In this document: in pieces, positions 14,520 to 22,777 of the stretch | Numbering within the stretch: the first letter of the stretch is position 1 | Layout: the number at the start of each line of letters is the position of its first letter | Origin: Argonema galeatum A003/A1 | Lineage (GTDB): Bacteria; Cyanobacteriota; Cyanobacteriia; Cyanobacteriales; Aerosakkonemataceae | Assembly (NCBI RefSeq): GCF_023333595.1 | Contig: NZ_JAIQZM010000053.1 | Coordinates: 1-32,137 of the forward strand | Direction of reading: 5' to 3' | DNA: 32,137 nt | Notes under the pieces: generated by a model | What the model saw: only the letters and a program-made list of their open reading frames with translations | Databases searched by the model: none | Told to the model about the DNA's origin: nothing | Translations under genes and position numbers: made by a program

Positions 14520-16429
14520 TACAGTATCGTTCCGATTTCTTTCAGATAAACCCGCGTAAATGGTTCGCTTTCTCCAAGGGTATACTGTTCTATCAAACCC
14601 TTATGCCGGATTGAGATGTTATTTCCTTCCTTAACAACTACGGTTGAATCTTCGAGGAGATCCCGCGTCAGCACCATTTCGGTTTCGGTAGGATTATCCA
14701 GGACTACGATGTTGTTGCCTTGGTAAAACATTCCATCCCTCTCCAGCACATCTTCTGGATACTCGGCAATCAGCAAATCCAGCTTGGGATTGCGTAACAA
14801 ATTTTGAATATTTGTGTTGTAATCTTTATTCAAAATCTTCTCCGAACGGTTGACGAAGACTGCTTGACGACAAACAGCACCTATAGTCCAATCGGGTTGT
14901 TGTAGAAGAATATGGTCAATAGTTTCTTGAAGTTCCTGAACTGAAATTCGGTTGAAGGCGATCGTTGGTATTCTCGCATCTGCCCCAGACTTAAAGAAGG
15001 TTTCTAGAATATGCGACGGCACATCAACGCTTTCACCAACAGCGGGGTTAAGGTGCATAAAAATGCCCGGTGCGGCATTTATTTCGAGAATGCCAAAGTT
15101 GCCGGATTTCCAAGATTGAGAGAGAGTTGGAGAAATCGCGTCGATACCCAGGCAAGTGAGTCGAAAATGCTGTGCAATGTCTTGCGCCAAAATGATATTG
15201 TCTGGGTGAACAGTGGGCGTTGCATCTATGCTCAAACCTCCCGCTGAGAGATTGGCAACTTTGCGAAGATAAACGATGCGTCCTGTTTCAATTACGCTGT
15301 TCAATGATAAGCCTTGTTCGGATAAGAACATTTCCATTGCGTCGTCGGACTGAATCTTACTCATGGCAGAGGTTGGTGTGTCCAAACGTGCGGGTTTGCG
15401 ATTTTCCCGCTTGATTAATTCAGCAATGGTTGAATAATTGTCACCAGTAACTGATGCGGGACGGCGTTCGGTAGCGGCAACAAATCTGCCGTTGACGCAT
15501 AGCAGGCGAAAATCTGCCCCCTTGATGCTTTTCTCAACAATTATTGCGATCGCTTGTTCTTCTGGAATGCCTTTGAGTGCCCTGCTAAAGGCAAATTCTA
15601 ATTCTTGCGAGTTTTGCACATCAGCTGTCACTCCGATGCCTTTGTGACCCGCTACAGGTTTGACTGCCACCGGGTAGCCAATTCTTTCTGCTACGGCTTT
15701 GGCTTCGCCAAGGGAGACAACAACATTACCTTTTGGCACCGGGAAGCCCAGCGTAGTCAAAAAAGCTTTGCAGTCATCTTTGCGGGTGGTAAAATCGGAA
15801 TCTAGATGGCTATCGCAATCAAATGTTGTTGCTACGCCGCGAATTAGTTTTTTTCCATATCCGTACTGCATTAACCCTTCGTCCCACAAATAAAAGGCGG
15901 GAATTTTTTTCTCTTGGGCTGTGCGTAATAAGGCGTAGACTGTCGGGCCACCATAAACGCTGTATCGGAATGTGTCTTGAAGCCTGCTGATGCGATCGTC
16001 TAATTCAAAATCTTCGTCTTGAGTAATAGCTTCAAACCAGTCCCAAACGCAATAAACTACTGCTCGGCTGGTACGGAAATGAACTGATTGAGCGGCTATT
16101 GTGAAATAATTGGGATGTTGTTTCAAATTCAAGCGGTTGAGGTGCAAACCCATGTCGAGTTTTCCCACTTCCGATACTGTTCGGGCAAATAGATGGCCGT
16201 ATGATTCGGATGTTTCATCGCGCAGGTGCGGATAGCGATCGCTAATAGCCGAGATATATTCCTCGATGGGCCGAGGCGACAAATGCCCGGTGAGGGCGAA
16301 ATCAAATACTAGCGCCCCCGTTTCCAAATATGGGTTCGGGCCAATGTAATGCTTGAGGTTGAATATATCGAAGGCGTCGGTTTTTCTGGCATTAACGCGC
16401 ACTGTATCGATGAGTTGTTGTTGAACCAT
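14519..16429 (-). CDS. cphA2: CphA2-type cyanophycin synthetase
   Basis: A 636-residue protein related to cyanophycin synthetase but shorter than CphA1 (about 870-900 aa). Residues about 1-200 are the N domain. Residues about 215-480 are an ATP-grasp domain (PVAVKPVAGHKGIGV, and EINAAPG at 449-455). The C-terminal part (about 485-636) is a shortened Mur-ligase-like region that lacks the GTNGKTTT P-loop. CphA2 enzymes with this architecture use one ATP-dependent site to polymerise beta-aspartyl-arginine dipeptide into cyanophycin (established for the family). GGAG lies 7 nt before the ATG. It is divergent from cphB across about 970 bp. Truncated CphA1 is excluded because the C-terminus is intact-looking and family-typical. 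Confidence 0.85.
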   Translation of the reverse strand: MVQQQLIDTVRVNARKTDAFDIFNLKHYIGPNPYLETGALVFDFALTGHLSPRPIEEYISAISDRYPHLRDETSESYGHLFARTVSEVGKLDMGLHLNRLNLKQHPNYFTIAAQSVHFRTSRAVVYCVWDWFEAITQDEDFELDDRISRLQDTFRYSVYGGPTVYALLRTAQEKKIPAFYLWDEGLMQYGYGKKLIRGVATTFDCDSHLDSDFTTRKDDCKAFLTTLGFPVPKGNVVVSLGEAKAVAERIGYPVAVKPVAGHKGIGVTADVQNSQELEFAFSRALKGIPEEQAIAIIVEKSIKGADFRLLCVNGRFVAATERRPASVTGDNYSTIAELIKRENRKPARLDTPTSAMSKIQSDDAMEMFLSEQGLSLNSVIETGRIVYLRKVANLSAGGLSIDATPTVHPDNIILAQDIAQHFRLTCLGIDAISPTLSQSWKSGNFGILEINAAPGIFMHLNPAVGESVDVPSHILETFFKSGADARIPTIAFNRISVQELQETIDHILLQQPDWTIGAVCRQAVFVNRSEKILNKDYNTNIQNLLRNPKLDLLIAEYPEDVLERDGMFYQGNNIVVLDNPTETEMVLTRDLLEDSTVVVKEGNNISIRHKGLIEQYTLGESEPFTRVYLKEIGTIL

Positions 16430-16715
16430 TGATTATCTCCACTTGGCTAAACACCCTTGTAACTTTGTTAAATTAACTTTATTGCATGGATTTTTCATCT
16501 ATCGAAGGGCGTTTTTAATTTATTTGAGGGCAAAAAGCCTGTATACATTTTCGAGGCGATCGCGCTTCTGCTTCCCTCTTTCTTACTGATGTGTCTTCTT
16601 CTGGTAAATTAACTATAAAGACAGATTTTTTATCTCAAAAATATAACTTTCGACAGGTACAGCCAAGACCAATACTATTTGAAAATTTAAGAAAGCATTG
16701 AGGAGAGAGCAGCAG

Positions 16716-16913
16716 ATGACTATTACCAAAGCTGACCTCAGAGATCAAGTTCGAGAACTGGCCTAAGAAGCTTTTCACCGGAAACTTATTTCTGGCTACG
16801 GCGACGGGCCTGATGGCAACGAGTACCAGCTTGTGTGCAAGGGTAAACCCAAGCATTTTCCCTTAGAAAAAGCACGTTCTTTGTTACGCAAGTTGATTAT
16901 GCAGGCTGATTGA
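16716..16913 (+). pseudogene. Small gene interrupted by an in-frame stop
   Basis: A 66-codon frame with a good ribosome site (AGGAGAGAG, 6 nt upstream) begins MTITKADLRDQVRELA. It hits TAA at 16764, then continues in frame for 48 more sensible codons (EAFHRKLISGYGDGPDGNEY, QLVCKGKPKHFPLEK, ending at TGA). A single C-to-T change (CAA to TAA, Gln17 to stop) explains it. The product would be a 65-residue soluble protein that I do not recognise. Confidence 0.7.
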
Positions 16914-17197
16914 AAGAGCGAAATAGTACGCGACCGGGCAATACTTCTTCGTTGATTTTGGCATAAACCCGCAGACAAGCTAACACTTCCCCCGGTTTAC
17001 TGCCGATATCCAGTTCCAGGTCGTCTTTTGACCAAGACCGCATATCGGCATAGTAGCCCCATAACGGGCGAATTTGCACGGTAAGAGCGGTTTTACGCGC
17101 TTTGTCGGCGACCTGATTAAGGGTGCGCCGCTATTCCTGCTGTAGTTTTACCCACCAGGAATCGCGATCGCTTGGCGGCAGATATATAGCTAGGGGC
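16897..17197 (-). pseudogene. Truncated gene remnant with in-frame stop
   Basis: On the minus strand a protein-like frame reads YLPPSDRDSWWVKLQQE, then TAG, then RRTLNQVADKARKTALTVQI, RPLWGYYADMRSWSKDDLEL and so on to NQPA-stop. The TAG may have been TGG (Trp). No start codon is visible: the 5' end is lost where the GGGCTAG/AAAAGTC short repeats begin. The 3' end overlaps the neighbouring remnant by 17 bp. I do not recognise the family. Confidence 0.55.
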
Positions 17198-17200
17198 TAG

Positions 17201-17283
17201 AAAAGTCAAAAGTCAAAAGTCAAAAGTCAAAAGTCAAAAGTCAAAAGTAAAGAAGGGATTGGGGGCTAGGGGCTAGGGGCTAT
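17201..17283. repeat. Heptanucleotide tandem repeats (STRR type)
   Basis: Six perfect copies of AAAAGTC (17201-17242) are followed after a short spacer by GGGCTAG copies (17262-17283). A further GGGGCTAG lies just before the array. Such heptamer arrays are the classic STRR sequences of filamentous cyanobacteria. The rest of the region between cphA2 and cphB (16430-16715 and 17284-17398) shows no gene; it is AT-rich and probably carries both divergent promoters. Confidence 0.9.
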
Positions 17284-17398
17284 AAGGATTACCATAAAAA
17301 CAATTAACTTTCTGTATAAATATCTACCATTTCGATGTTTTATGGGTGTGGATTGGTATGTTTTATTGAAATTACATTAACTAAAGACTGGAGTTAAT

Positions 17399-18226
17399 AT
17401 GGCGCTGAGTGAGAACAGTGGGCAGTTGGTCATTATTGGTGGAGCGGAACAGAAAGAGGGAGAAAGCAAGGTGCTTCGGGAATTCGTGCGACGCGCCGGA
17501 GGCACCAAAGCCCGAATTGTTGTGATGACAGCCGCAACCGAACTACCCAGAGAAGTGGGAGAAGACTATATCAAAGTATTTGAGCGGTTGGGAGCCGAAC
17601 AAGTTCGCATCCTTGACACCGTAACTCGTGAAGATGCAAGTTCATCCACTGCCCTAGAAGCTATTAACAATGCCACTGGCGTATTTTTTACCGGAGGAAA
17701 CCAAGCTCGGATCACCAGTATTATTAAGGACACCGAACTCGATACAGCTATTCACAAACGGTTTTCAGAAGGAATTGTAGTGGGAGGCACCAGTGCGGGA
17801 GCAGCTGTGATGCCAGACGTAATGATCGTTGAAGGAGACTCGGAAACGCATCCCCGCGTTGACGCTGTGGAAATGGGGCCAGGTATGGGCTACCTGCCGG
17901 GGATAGTAATCGATCAGCATTTCTCACAGCGCGGACGTTTGGGACGTTTACTTTCAGCATTGGCACAGCAGCCAGCCGTTTTGGGATTCGGTATTGATGA
18001 AGATACAGCTGTTGTAGTGCAGGGCAACGAGTTTCAAGTGGTGGGATCGGGCGCTGTCACCGTTGTCGATGTAGCAGAGATTATCCATATCAATGTGGAC
18101 GAACTCTTGAAGGATGAGGCTTTGGCAATTTGCGGAGCCAAGCTGCATATTCTTCCAGATGGATATCGGTTTAATCTAAAAACACGAAAACCCGTCCTCG
18201 CTAAAACCGCTCAGAAAGCAGCTTAA
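17399..18226 (+). CDS. cphB: Cyanophycinase
   Basis: A 275-residue serine exopeptidase of family S51 that hydrolyses cyanophycin to beta-aspartyl-arginine. The nucleophile motif GGTSAGAAV places Ser at 132, the position known for characterised cyanophycinases. VFFTGGNQARI and IDQHFSQRGRLGRL are also family landmarks, and the length is normal with no signal peptide, so it acts in the cytoplasm on granules. GGAG lies 5 nt before the ATG. In many cyanobacteria cphB is followed by cphA1; here it is followed by a terminator and rpsO, and the synthetase nearby is the divergent CphA2-type gene. Confidence 0.95.
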   Translation: MALSENSGQLVIIGGAEQKEGESKVLREFVRRAGGTKARIVVMTAATELPREVGEDYIKVFERLGAEQVRILDTVTREDASSSTALEAINNATGVFFTGGNQARITSIIKDTELDTAIHKRFSEGIVVGGTSAGAAVMPDVMIVEGDSETHPRVDAVEMGPGMGYLPGIVIDQHFSQRGRLGRLLSALAQQPAVLGFGIDEDTAVVVQGNEFQVVGSGAVTVVDVAEIIHINVDELLKDEALAICGAKLHILPDGYRFNLKTRKPVLAKTAQKAA

Positions 18227-18267
18227 GAGCAACTGATTCGAGTTACTTATTAATATTTGTTCAGCGT

Positions 18268-18301
18268 AAAAGTCCCTAAAGTTAGAGTTTAGGGACTTTT
18301 T
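18268..18301 (+). terminator. Rho-independent terminator after cphB
   Basis: AAAAGTCCCTAAA and TTTAGGGACTTTT form a 13-bp stem around GTTAGAG, ending in a U-tract, about 40 bp after the stop codon. The rest of the gap to rpsO (18302-18528) shows no gene; a TATGAT at 18486-18491 is a possible -10 but lacks a clear -35. Confidence 0.9.
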
Positions 18302-18528
18302 GTATTACAGCCACAGTCATTTATGTTAGGACAGTATAGAGCTATTCCCCGGAAGGAAGCGACTGTGTTTTTACGGCTGACCTTGCACTTTGCTATCAAG
18401 TCTCACAACTCTGAAAGTTTGGTCTGGGGAACCGATTGAATTGGTAGATGCGATCGACCCCAACACATACTCCGAGTCGGCTATGGTATGATAAAAAGCT
18501 GCTGAATTAACGTACACACACTGAAACT

Positions 18529-18798
18529 ATGACCCTTACGCAAGAGCGAAAGCACGAGATCATTGACCAGTATCAAATCCATGAGACAGATACTGGTTCG
18601 GCAGATGTGCAAATTGCCGTACTGACGGAACGCATTAACCGCCTGAGCGAACACCTCAAAGCCAATCACAAAGACCACGCTTCCCGCCGGGGTTTGTTGA
18701 AGCTGATTGGTCAACGCAAGCGCCTGCTGTCCTTTGTTTCTAAGGAAAATCCAGAGCGCTATCAAGGGTTGATCGGTCGCCTTGGCATTCGCGGTTAA
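18529..18798 (+). CDS. rpsO: 30S ribosomal protein S15
   Basis: An 89-residue S15 of canonical length. It begins MTLTQERKHEIIDQYQIHETDTGSADVQIA and carries the conserved NHKDHASRRGLLKLIGQRKRLLSF segment that contacts 16S rRNA helices 20-22 and organises the platform of the small subunit (sequence cited in pieces: NHKDHASRRGL; GQRKRLL). The next gene begins 5 nt after the stop, so the two are almost certainly co-transcribed. Confidence 0.97.
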   Translation: MTLTQERKHEIIDQYQIHETDTGSADVQIAVLTERINRLSEHLKANHKDHASRRGLLKLIGQRKRLLSFVSKENPERYQGLIGRLGIRG

Positions 18799-18803
18799 AG
18801 GTT

Positions 18804-19301
18804 ATGGCTTCGGAACCTCAACCCAAAAGCAAAGCTGACAACACTCCAAAGGAGTCTTCTCAAGCTAAGGAACGCTTACCCTTTGAACCCAAAAAAAATG
18901 CCAAAAAGCCAGCTAAAAACCAACCCGTAACGTCCGTTGCGGATAAAAAGGATAATAAACCGCGATCGGTTTCCAAAGAAGCAATGGCCATTCCAGAAGC
19001 GGTCAGCCAGCGCATGATCTCGCGGATGGCACTTTTCTCTGGTATTCCCACTTTTTTGGGAATTGCCACGTTTATTATCAGCTACTTCGTAGTTAGTCAT
19101 GCCTGGTTTAACCTTCCCAACCCGGTAGTTGTCTTGGTTAGCATCGGCTTTTTCGGTCTGGGTGCTTTAGGATTGACCTATGGCGTCCTCTCTGCATCCT
19201 GGGATGAAGAAACATCAGGGAGCAAATTAGGGTGGGAACAATTTACCACCAACTGGGGGCGGATGACGGCAGCTTGGCGATCGAGTAAGCAAAAAAATTA
19301 A
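18804..19301 (+). CDS. PAM68-like photosystem II assembly factor
   Basis: A 165-residue protein (PAM68/DUF3464 family). The first 75 residues are Lys/Pro/Ser-rich and probably disordered. Two transmembrane helices follow (SGIPTFLGIATFIISYFVV and VVVLVSIGFFGLGALGLTYG), then the conserved SASWDEETSGSKLGWEQF stretch and a Lys-rich end. PAM68 homologues assist early photosystem II assembly and chlorophyll insertion into CP47, and are associated with ribosomes in cyanobacteria (literature knowledge from memory). Five nt separate it from rpsO, a pairing that suits a co-translational role. Confidence 0.9.
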   Translation: MASEPQPKSKADNTPKESSQAKERLPFEPKKNAKKPAKNQPVTSVADKKDNKPRSVSKEAMAIPEAVSQRMISRMALFSGIPTFLGIATFIISYFVVSHAWFNLPNPVVVLVSIGFFGLGALGLTYGVLSASWDEETSGSKLGWEQFTTNWGRMTAAWRSSKQKN

Positions 19302-19446
19302 TATTCCTGGTGCCACAATGACGCTAGGCATATTGCCTATGCCAAAAGTGCAAGACGCACGTTGGCTCCATCCAGGCTGATATGAGAACCTATAGGTTAG
19401 CTTTTAGCCATTCTGCACCCAAAGAACTTAACAAAGGATTTTGAAT

Positions 19447-20505
19447 ATGATCGTGGTCATGAAAATCGGCTCCCCAGAAGTCGAGATTACCCGTCTTACC
19501 GAAGAACTCCGCACCTGGGGACTGACGCCAGAAAAAATTGTTGGTAAGCATAAAGTGGTGATTGGTGTAGTCGGCGATACGGCTCACTTAGACCCGCTGC
19601 AAATGCAGGAAATTAGCCCCTGGATCGAGCAAGTTCTGCGGGTGGAACAGCCGTTTAAAAGAGCTAGCCTGGAGTACCGCCACGGCGAAGCTTCGGAAGT
19701 AGTAGTTCCTACTCCCAACGGGCCTGTTTCCTTTGGTTTGCACCATCCTCTGGTAGTCGTTGCTGGGCCTTGTTCCGTTGAGAATGAGCAGATGATTGTG
19801 GAGACAGCGCGGCGGGTAAAGGCAGCTGGGGCGCAGTTCCTGCGTGGCGGTGCCTATAAGCCTCGTACTTCCCCATACGCCTTCCAAGGTCACGGTGAGA
19901 GTGCGTTGGAATTGCTTGCGGCAGCGCGTGAAGCGACAGGTTTGGGGATTATTACAGAATTGATGGATGCTGCCGATTTGGAAGTACTGGGAGAGTATGC
20001 AGACGTAATCCAAATTGGGGCCCGCAATATGCAGAATTTCTCTCTGCTCAAGAAAGTGGGGGCGCAGGAAAAGCCGGTACTTCTGAAGCGGGGGATGGCG
20101 GCGACGATCGAAGATTGGTTGATGGCGGCTGAGTATATTCTGGCTGCTGGCAACCCGAATGTGATTCTTTGCGAACGAGGCATTCGCACGTTCGATCGCC
20201 AGTACGCACGCAATACGCTCGATTTATCGGCTGTGCCCGTCTTGCGGAGTCTCTCCCACCTACCTATTATGATCGACCCCAGCCACGGCACCGGACGCGC
20301 CGAATACGTTCCCGCAATGGCAATGGCTTCGATCGCAGCTGGTGCAGACTCCCTAATGATTGAAGTTCATCCCAACCCAGCCAAAGCGTTGTCTGATGGC
20401 CCTCAATCTCTCACACCCGAACGGTTCGATCGTTTGATGCAAGAAATGGCCGTAATTGGAAAAGCAATGCAACGCTGGCCTCAAGCTGTTGCTGCTATAG
20501 CATAA
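19447..20505 (+). CDS. aroF: 3-deoxy-7-phosphoheptulonate (DAHP) synthase
   Basis: A 352-residue DAHP synthase of the type I-beta class. It condenses phosphoenolpyruvate with erythrose-4-phosphate in the first step of the shikimate pathway. Residues 1 to about 65 are the N-terminal regulatory-type domain (IVVMKIGSPEVEITRLTEEL). The barrel follows with VVAGPCSVENEQ, GGAYKPRTSPYAF, PVLLKRGM and IDPSHGTGR, which bind substrate and the metal. An in-frame TTG lies 6 nt upstream of the chosen ATG; AAGGA at about 19434 fits the ATG. The N-terminal domain suggests feedback control by aromatic amino acids (family inference). A strong terminator follows. Confidence 0.95.
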   Translation: MIVVMKIGSPEVEITRLTEELRTWGLTPEKIVGKHKVVIGVVGDTAHLDPLQMQEISPWIEQVLRVEQPFKRASLEYRHGEASEVVVPTPNGPVSFGLHHPLVVVAGPCSVENEQMIVETARRVKAAGAQFLRGGAYKPRTSPYAFQGHGESALELLAAAREATGLGIITELMDAADLEVLGEYADVIQIGARNMQNFSLLKKVGAQEKPVLLKRGMAATIEDWLMAAEYILAAGNPNVILCERGIRTFDRQYARNTLDLSAVPVLRSLSHLPIMIDPSHGTGRAEYVPAMAMASIAAGADSLMIEVHPNPAKALSDGPQSLTPERFDRLMQEMAVIGKAMQRWPQAVAAIA

Positions 20506-20509
20506 TGAG

Positions 20510-20539
20510 AAAGGCCAGCTTTTTAAGCTGGCCTTTTTT
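20510..20539 (+). terminator. Rho-independent terminator after aroF
   Basis: AAGGCCAGCTT and AAGCTGGCCTT pair around a 2-nt to 4-nt loop, followed by TTTT, 6 bp after the stop codon. It is a textbook stem and U-tract. Confidence 0.93.
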
Positions 20540-20669
20540 GTTTTCTAACAGGGTAGAAGATTTTTGGTTCATTATTTCCCTTTAGTGAAAAGGGGCTGAC
20601 TAGAAGTGGAAGAGAAACGGGCTAACCTCCTGTCGATTAACCCGTGAGCTTGGGAACGCAACAGAGCAA

Positions 20670-21023
20670 TTATTTTTGCACTACCAACTTAACGTTGGCG
20701 TTTTGCAAACCGCGCTGCTTCACTTCAGCCAGAGTCTTGTTAACCGCGTACTTCTGATTGATGGAATTGATCAGCTCGGTTTGGTTGTGCTTCTTAGCGA
20801 CACCCCACAGGTCAGCAATCAGGTCGAAAGACCCATCGCTGTTGCGAGACCAGCCCAAATCGTATTCGCCTTCCAGAACTGCAACCAAGTCAGCCCGAAC
20901 TCGTTGGCCGTTGTATCCACGAACATCGGCATTGCTCTTGACGCTAATGCCCAGGTCACGCAGAGAAGCCTTGAGGATTTCGGATTCGGTGATTTTGGTA
21001 CGCAGTGTGCTAAAGTGAGACAT
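20670..21023 (-). CDS. ycf35: Ycf35 (DUF1257) protein
   Basis: A 117-residue DUF1257/Ycf35 protein. It starts MSHFSTLRTKITESEILKAS, then LRDLGISVKSNADVRGYNGQ and DLGWSRNSDGSFDLIADLWG, the conserved blocks of the family. It is encoded in cyanobacteria and red-algal plastids; its function is unknown. There is no membrane segment. The upstream sequence on the minus strand has AGGAGGAAAT before the ATG, an unusually strong Shine-Dalgarno that suggests high expression. It lies 138 bp after ycf46 with stem-loops in between. Confidence 0.92.
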   Translation of the reverse strand: MSHFSTLRTKITESEILKASLRDLGISVKSNADVRGYNGQRVRADLVAVLEGEYDLGWSRNSDGSFDLIADLWGVAKKHNQTELINSINQKYAVNKTLAEVKQRGLQNANVKLVVQK

Positions 21024-21112
21024 TCGGATTTCCTCCTAGAGAAGTTACAAACAAACGACAACGTTTTTGTGACGATCGAGCCGCGTATGAGAGAGCGCGG
21101 CATTCTCTTAAC

Positions 21113-21159
21113 CCGCTAGCTTTTGCTAGCCTTTCCTCCTGTTGGGAGCAGGAGAAAGC
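21113..21159 (-). promoter_or_regulatory. Double hairpin between ycf46 and ycf35
   Basis: In the 138-bp gap, GCTAGC-TTTT-GCTAGC forms a perfect 6-bp hairpin (21115-21130). CTTTCCTCCTG pairs with CAGGAGAAAG (21131-21158) with one bulge. Read on the minus strand these follow the ycf46 stop. They could partially terminate transcription or protect the ycf35 message, giving different levels of the two products. Confidence 0.45.
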
Positions 21160-21161
21160 TT

Positions 21162-22685
21162 TTAAAACTCCATTCGCTGATATTCTGCGACGGAGGATGC
21201 AGCTGGTCTAGCACGCTGTCTGGCCCAATCTCGCAAGGCCGTTACCTGTTCTGTCATTGTTCTAGACAGCGGCTGTGTCGCTTTAATTGCGGCAATAATA
21301 TCCAACTGGGTGAATTCTCGTTCTTGAGCAAAGGCTTCGTACATCGAAGCAATTAATCCCTGCTCAATTTCTGCTCCAGAGAAACCATCGGAGACTTTAG
21401 CTAATTGTTCTAGGTCGAAGCGAGCTACATCTCGGCGTCGCTTACCTATGTGAATCTTAAAGATCTCCTGGCGTTCTTCGGGAGTAGGCAAATCTACAAA
21501 GAAAATCTCATCAAAGCGACCCTTCCTCAAAAATTCCCCAGGTAGGCGTTCCACTCGGTTTGCTGTTGCCATCACAAAGACTGGTGAGGTTTTCTCTTGC
21601 ATCCATGTGAGGAAGGAGCCGAATATGCGGCTGGAAGTGCCTCCATCAGAGTCGGCTGAGCCAGTGCTACCCGCAAAAGCTTTGTCCAACTCATCAATGA
21701 ATAAGATCACTGGGGAAATAGATTCTGCCGTTTTTAAAGCATTTCTGAGATTGGCCTCTGAGCGACCTACCATTGAGCCGTCATACACGCGGCCCATGTC
21801 CAATCGCAAAAGTGGCAGACCCCAAAGGCGGGAAGTTGTCTTAGCAATCAGGGACTTGCCGCAACCGGGTACACCCAGGATTAGCATCCCCTTTGGCTGA
21901 GGCAGACCATACTCTCTGGCTCGCTCTGTAAAAGCATTGGAGCGTTGTTTTAGCCATCGTTTTAGCTCTTCTAAACCACCGATCGAATCAATCGTTTCAT
22001 CTTCCTCAATATATTCCAGAATACCGTTGCGACGGATTAACTGTTTTTTCTCGGAAAGTATGATGTCTACTTCTGATTCGGTCAGGCGGCCATTGGTGAC
22101 CTGTGCTTTACGGTACACCTTTTCTGCTTCATCCTTCGTCAGCCCCAGGGCTGCTCTCAGGAGTTTTTCCCGCGCTTCTGTCGTCAGTCTACGCGCACGA
22201 CTGGGATCTAAATGCTGCGTCAACACCTGATTGAGCTCTGCCATGTCCGGCAGCGCGAAGTCCAGAACTACAACTTCCTTCTCCAGTTCAATCGGAATGG
22301 TTTGCACCGGGGACATCAGGATGATGGTTTTTTGGGTGCCTTTGAAGCTGGCGATCGCATCCCTTAACCATCGCGTCGTTGCTGGAGACTCGATAAATGG
22401 ATGCAGATCCTTGAAGATGAAAATACTAGAATCTCGCTGAGGGTCTTTCTGTCGGTTCATCACCCACTCAATCGCTGCTTCCGGCGAAACGGTATTGTGC
22501 TGGGTAACGTGGCGCGGTTGGCCATACTCGACCATTCCGTGAGTCACCGTCCACACAAACACCCGTCGCGGGGGTTTCATTTGAGCGATTGTCGCTATTG
22601 CCTGCTCTGCCCGCTCTTCCTCGGATGTCACGAGGTAGATCAGAGGATATTGAGCTTGAATCAGAACGCTGAGTTCTTCTTTCAT
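21162..22685 (-). CDS. ycf46: Ycf46 AAA-family ATPase
   Basis: A 507-residue AAA+ protein. Residues about 1-230 are an N-terminal domain specific to Ycf46 (IQAQYPLIYLVTSEEERAEQ, IFIFKDLHPFIE). The AAA module follows with Walker A GVPGCGKS (271-278), Walker B VILFIDELDK and the sensor ATANRVERLP, then the arginine-finger region LRKGRFDEIFF and the small helical lid. Ycf46 is conserved across cyanobacteria and red plastids and has been linked to stress and inorganic-carbon responses; its substrate is not known. It is followed by ycf35 and preceded by the RHH/zinc-ribbon gene, a conserved neighbourhood. Confidence 0.94.
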   Translation of the reverse strand: MKEELSVLIQAQYPLIYLVTSEEERAEQAIATIAQMKPPRRVFVWTVTHGMVEYGQPRHVTQHNTVSPEAAIEWVMNRQKDPQRDSSIFIFKDLHPFIESPATTRWLRDAIASFKGTQKTIILMSPVQTIPIELEKEVVVLDFALPDMAELNQVLTQHLDPSRARRLTTEAREKLLRAALGLTKDEAEKVYRKAQVTNGRLTESEVDIILSEKKQLIRRNGILEYIEEDETIDSIGGLEELKRWLKQRSNAFTERAREYGLPQPKGMLILGVPGCGKSLIAKTTSRLWGLPLLRLDMGRVYDGSMVGRSEANLRNALKTAESISPVILFIDELDKAFAGSTGSADSDGGTSSRIFGSFLTWMQEKTSPVFVMATANRVERLPGEFLRKGRFDEIFFVDLPTPEERQEIFKIHIGKRRRDVARFDLEQLAKVSDGFSGAEIEQGLIASMYEAFAQEREFTQLDIIAAIKATQPLSRTMTEQVTALRDWARQRARPAASSVAEYQRMEF

Positions 22686-22777
22686 TTCGCCACGACCTAC
22701 TATCGACCGAATGGAGACGGTGCAGACCTTGCTAGAATTTTCCTAAAGAGTTGTCTGCTTTTATCTAGTTTGCGACT

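Noticed and set aside
17201..17283. CRISPR array from regularly repeated short sequence
   Set aside because: The units are 7 bp, directly adjacent and without spacers; this is an STRR heptamer array.
20676..21119. Plus-strand frame opposite ycf35
   Set aside because: Complement of a conserved family gene with a strong ribosome site; no motif of its own.
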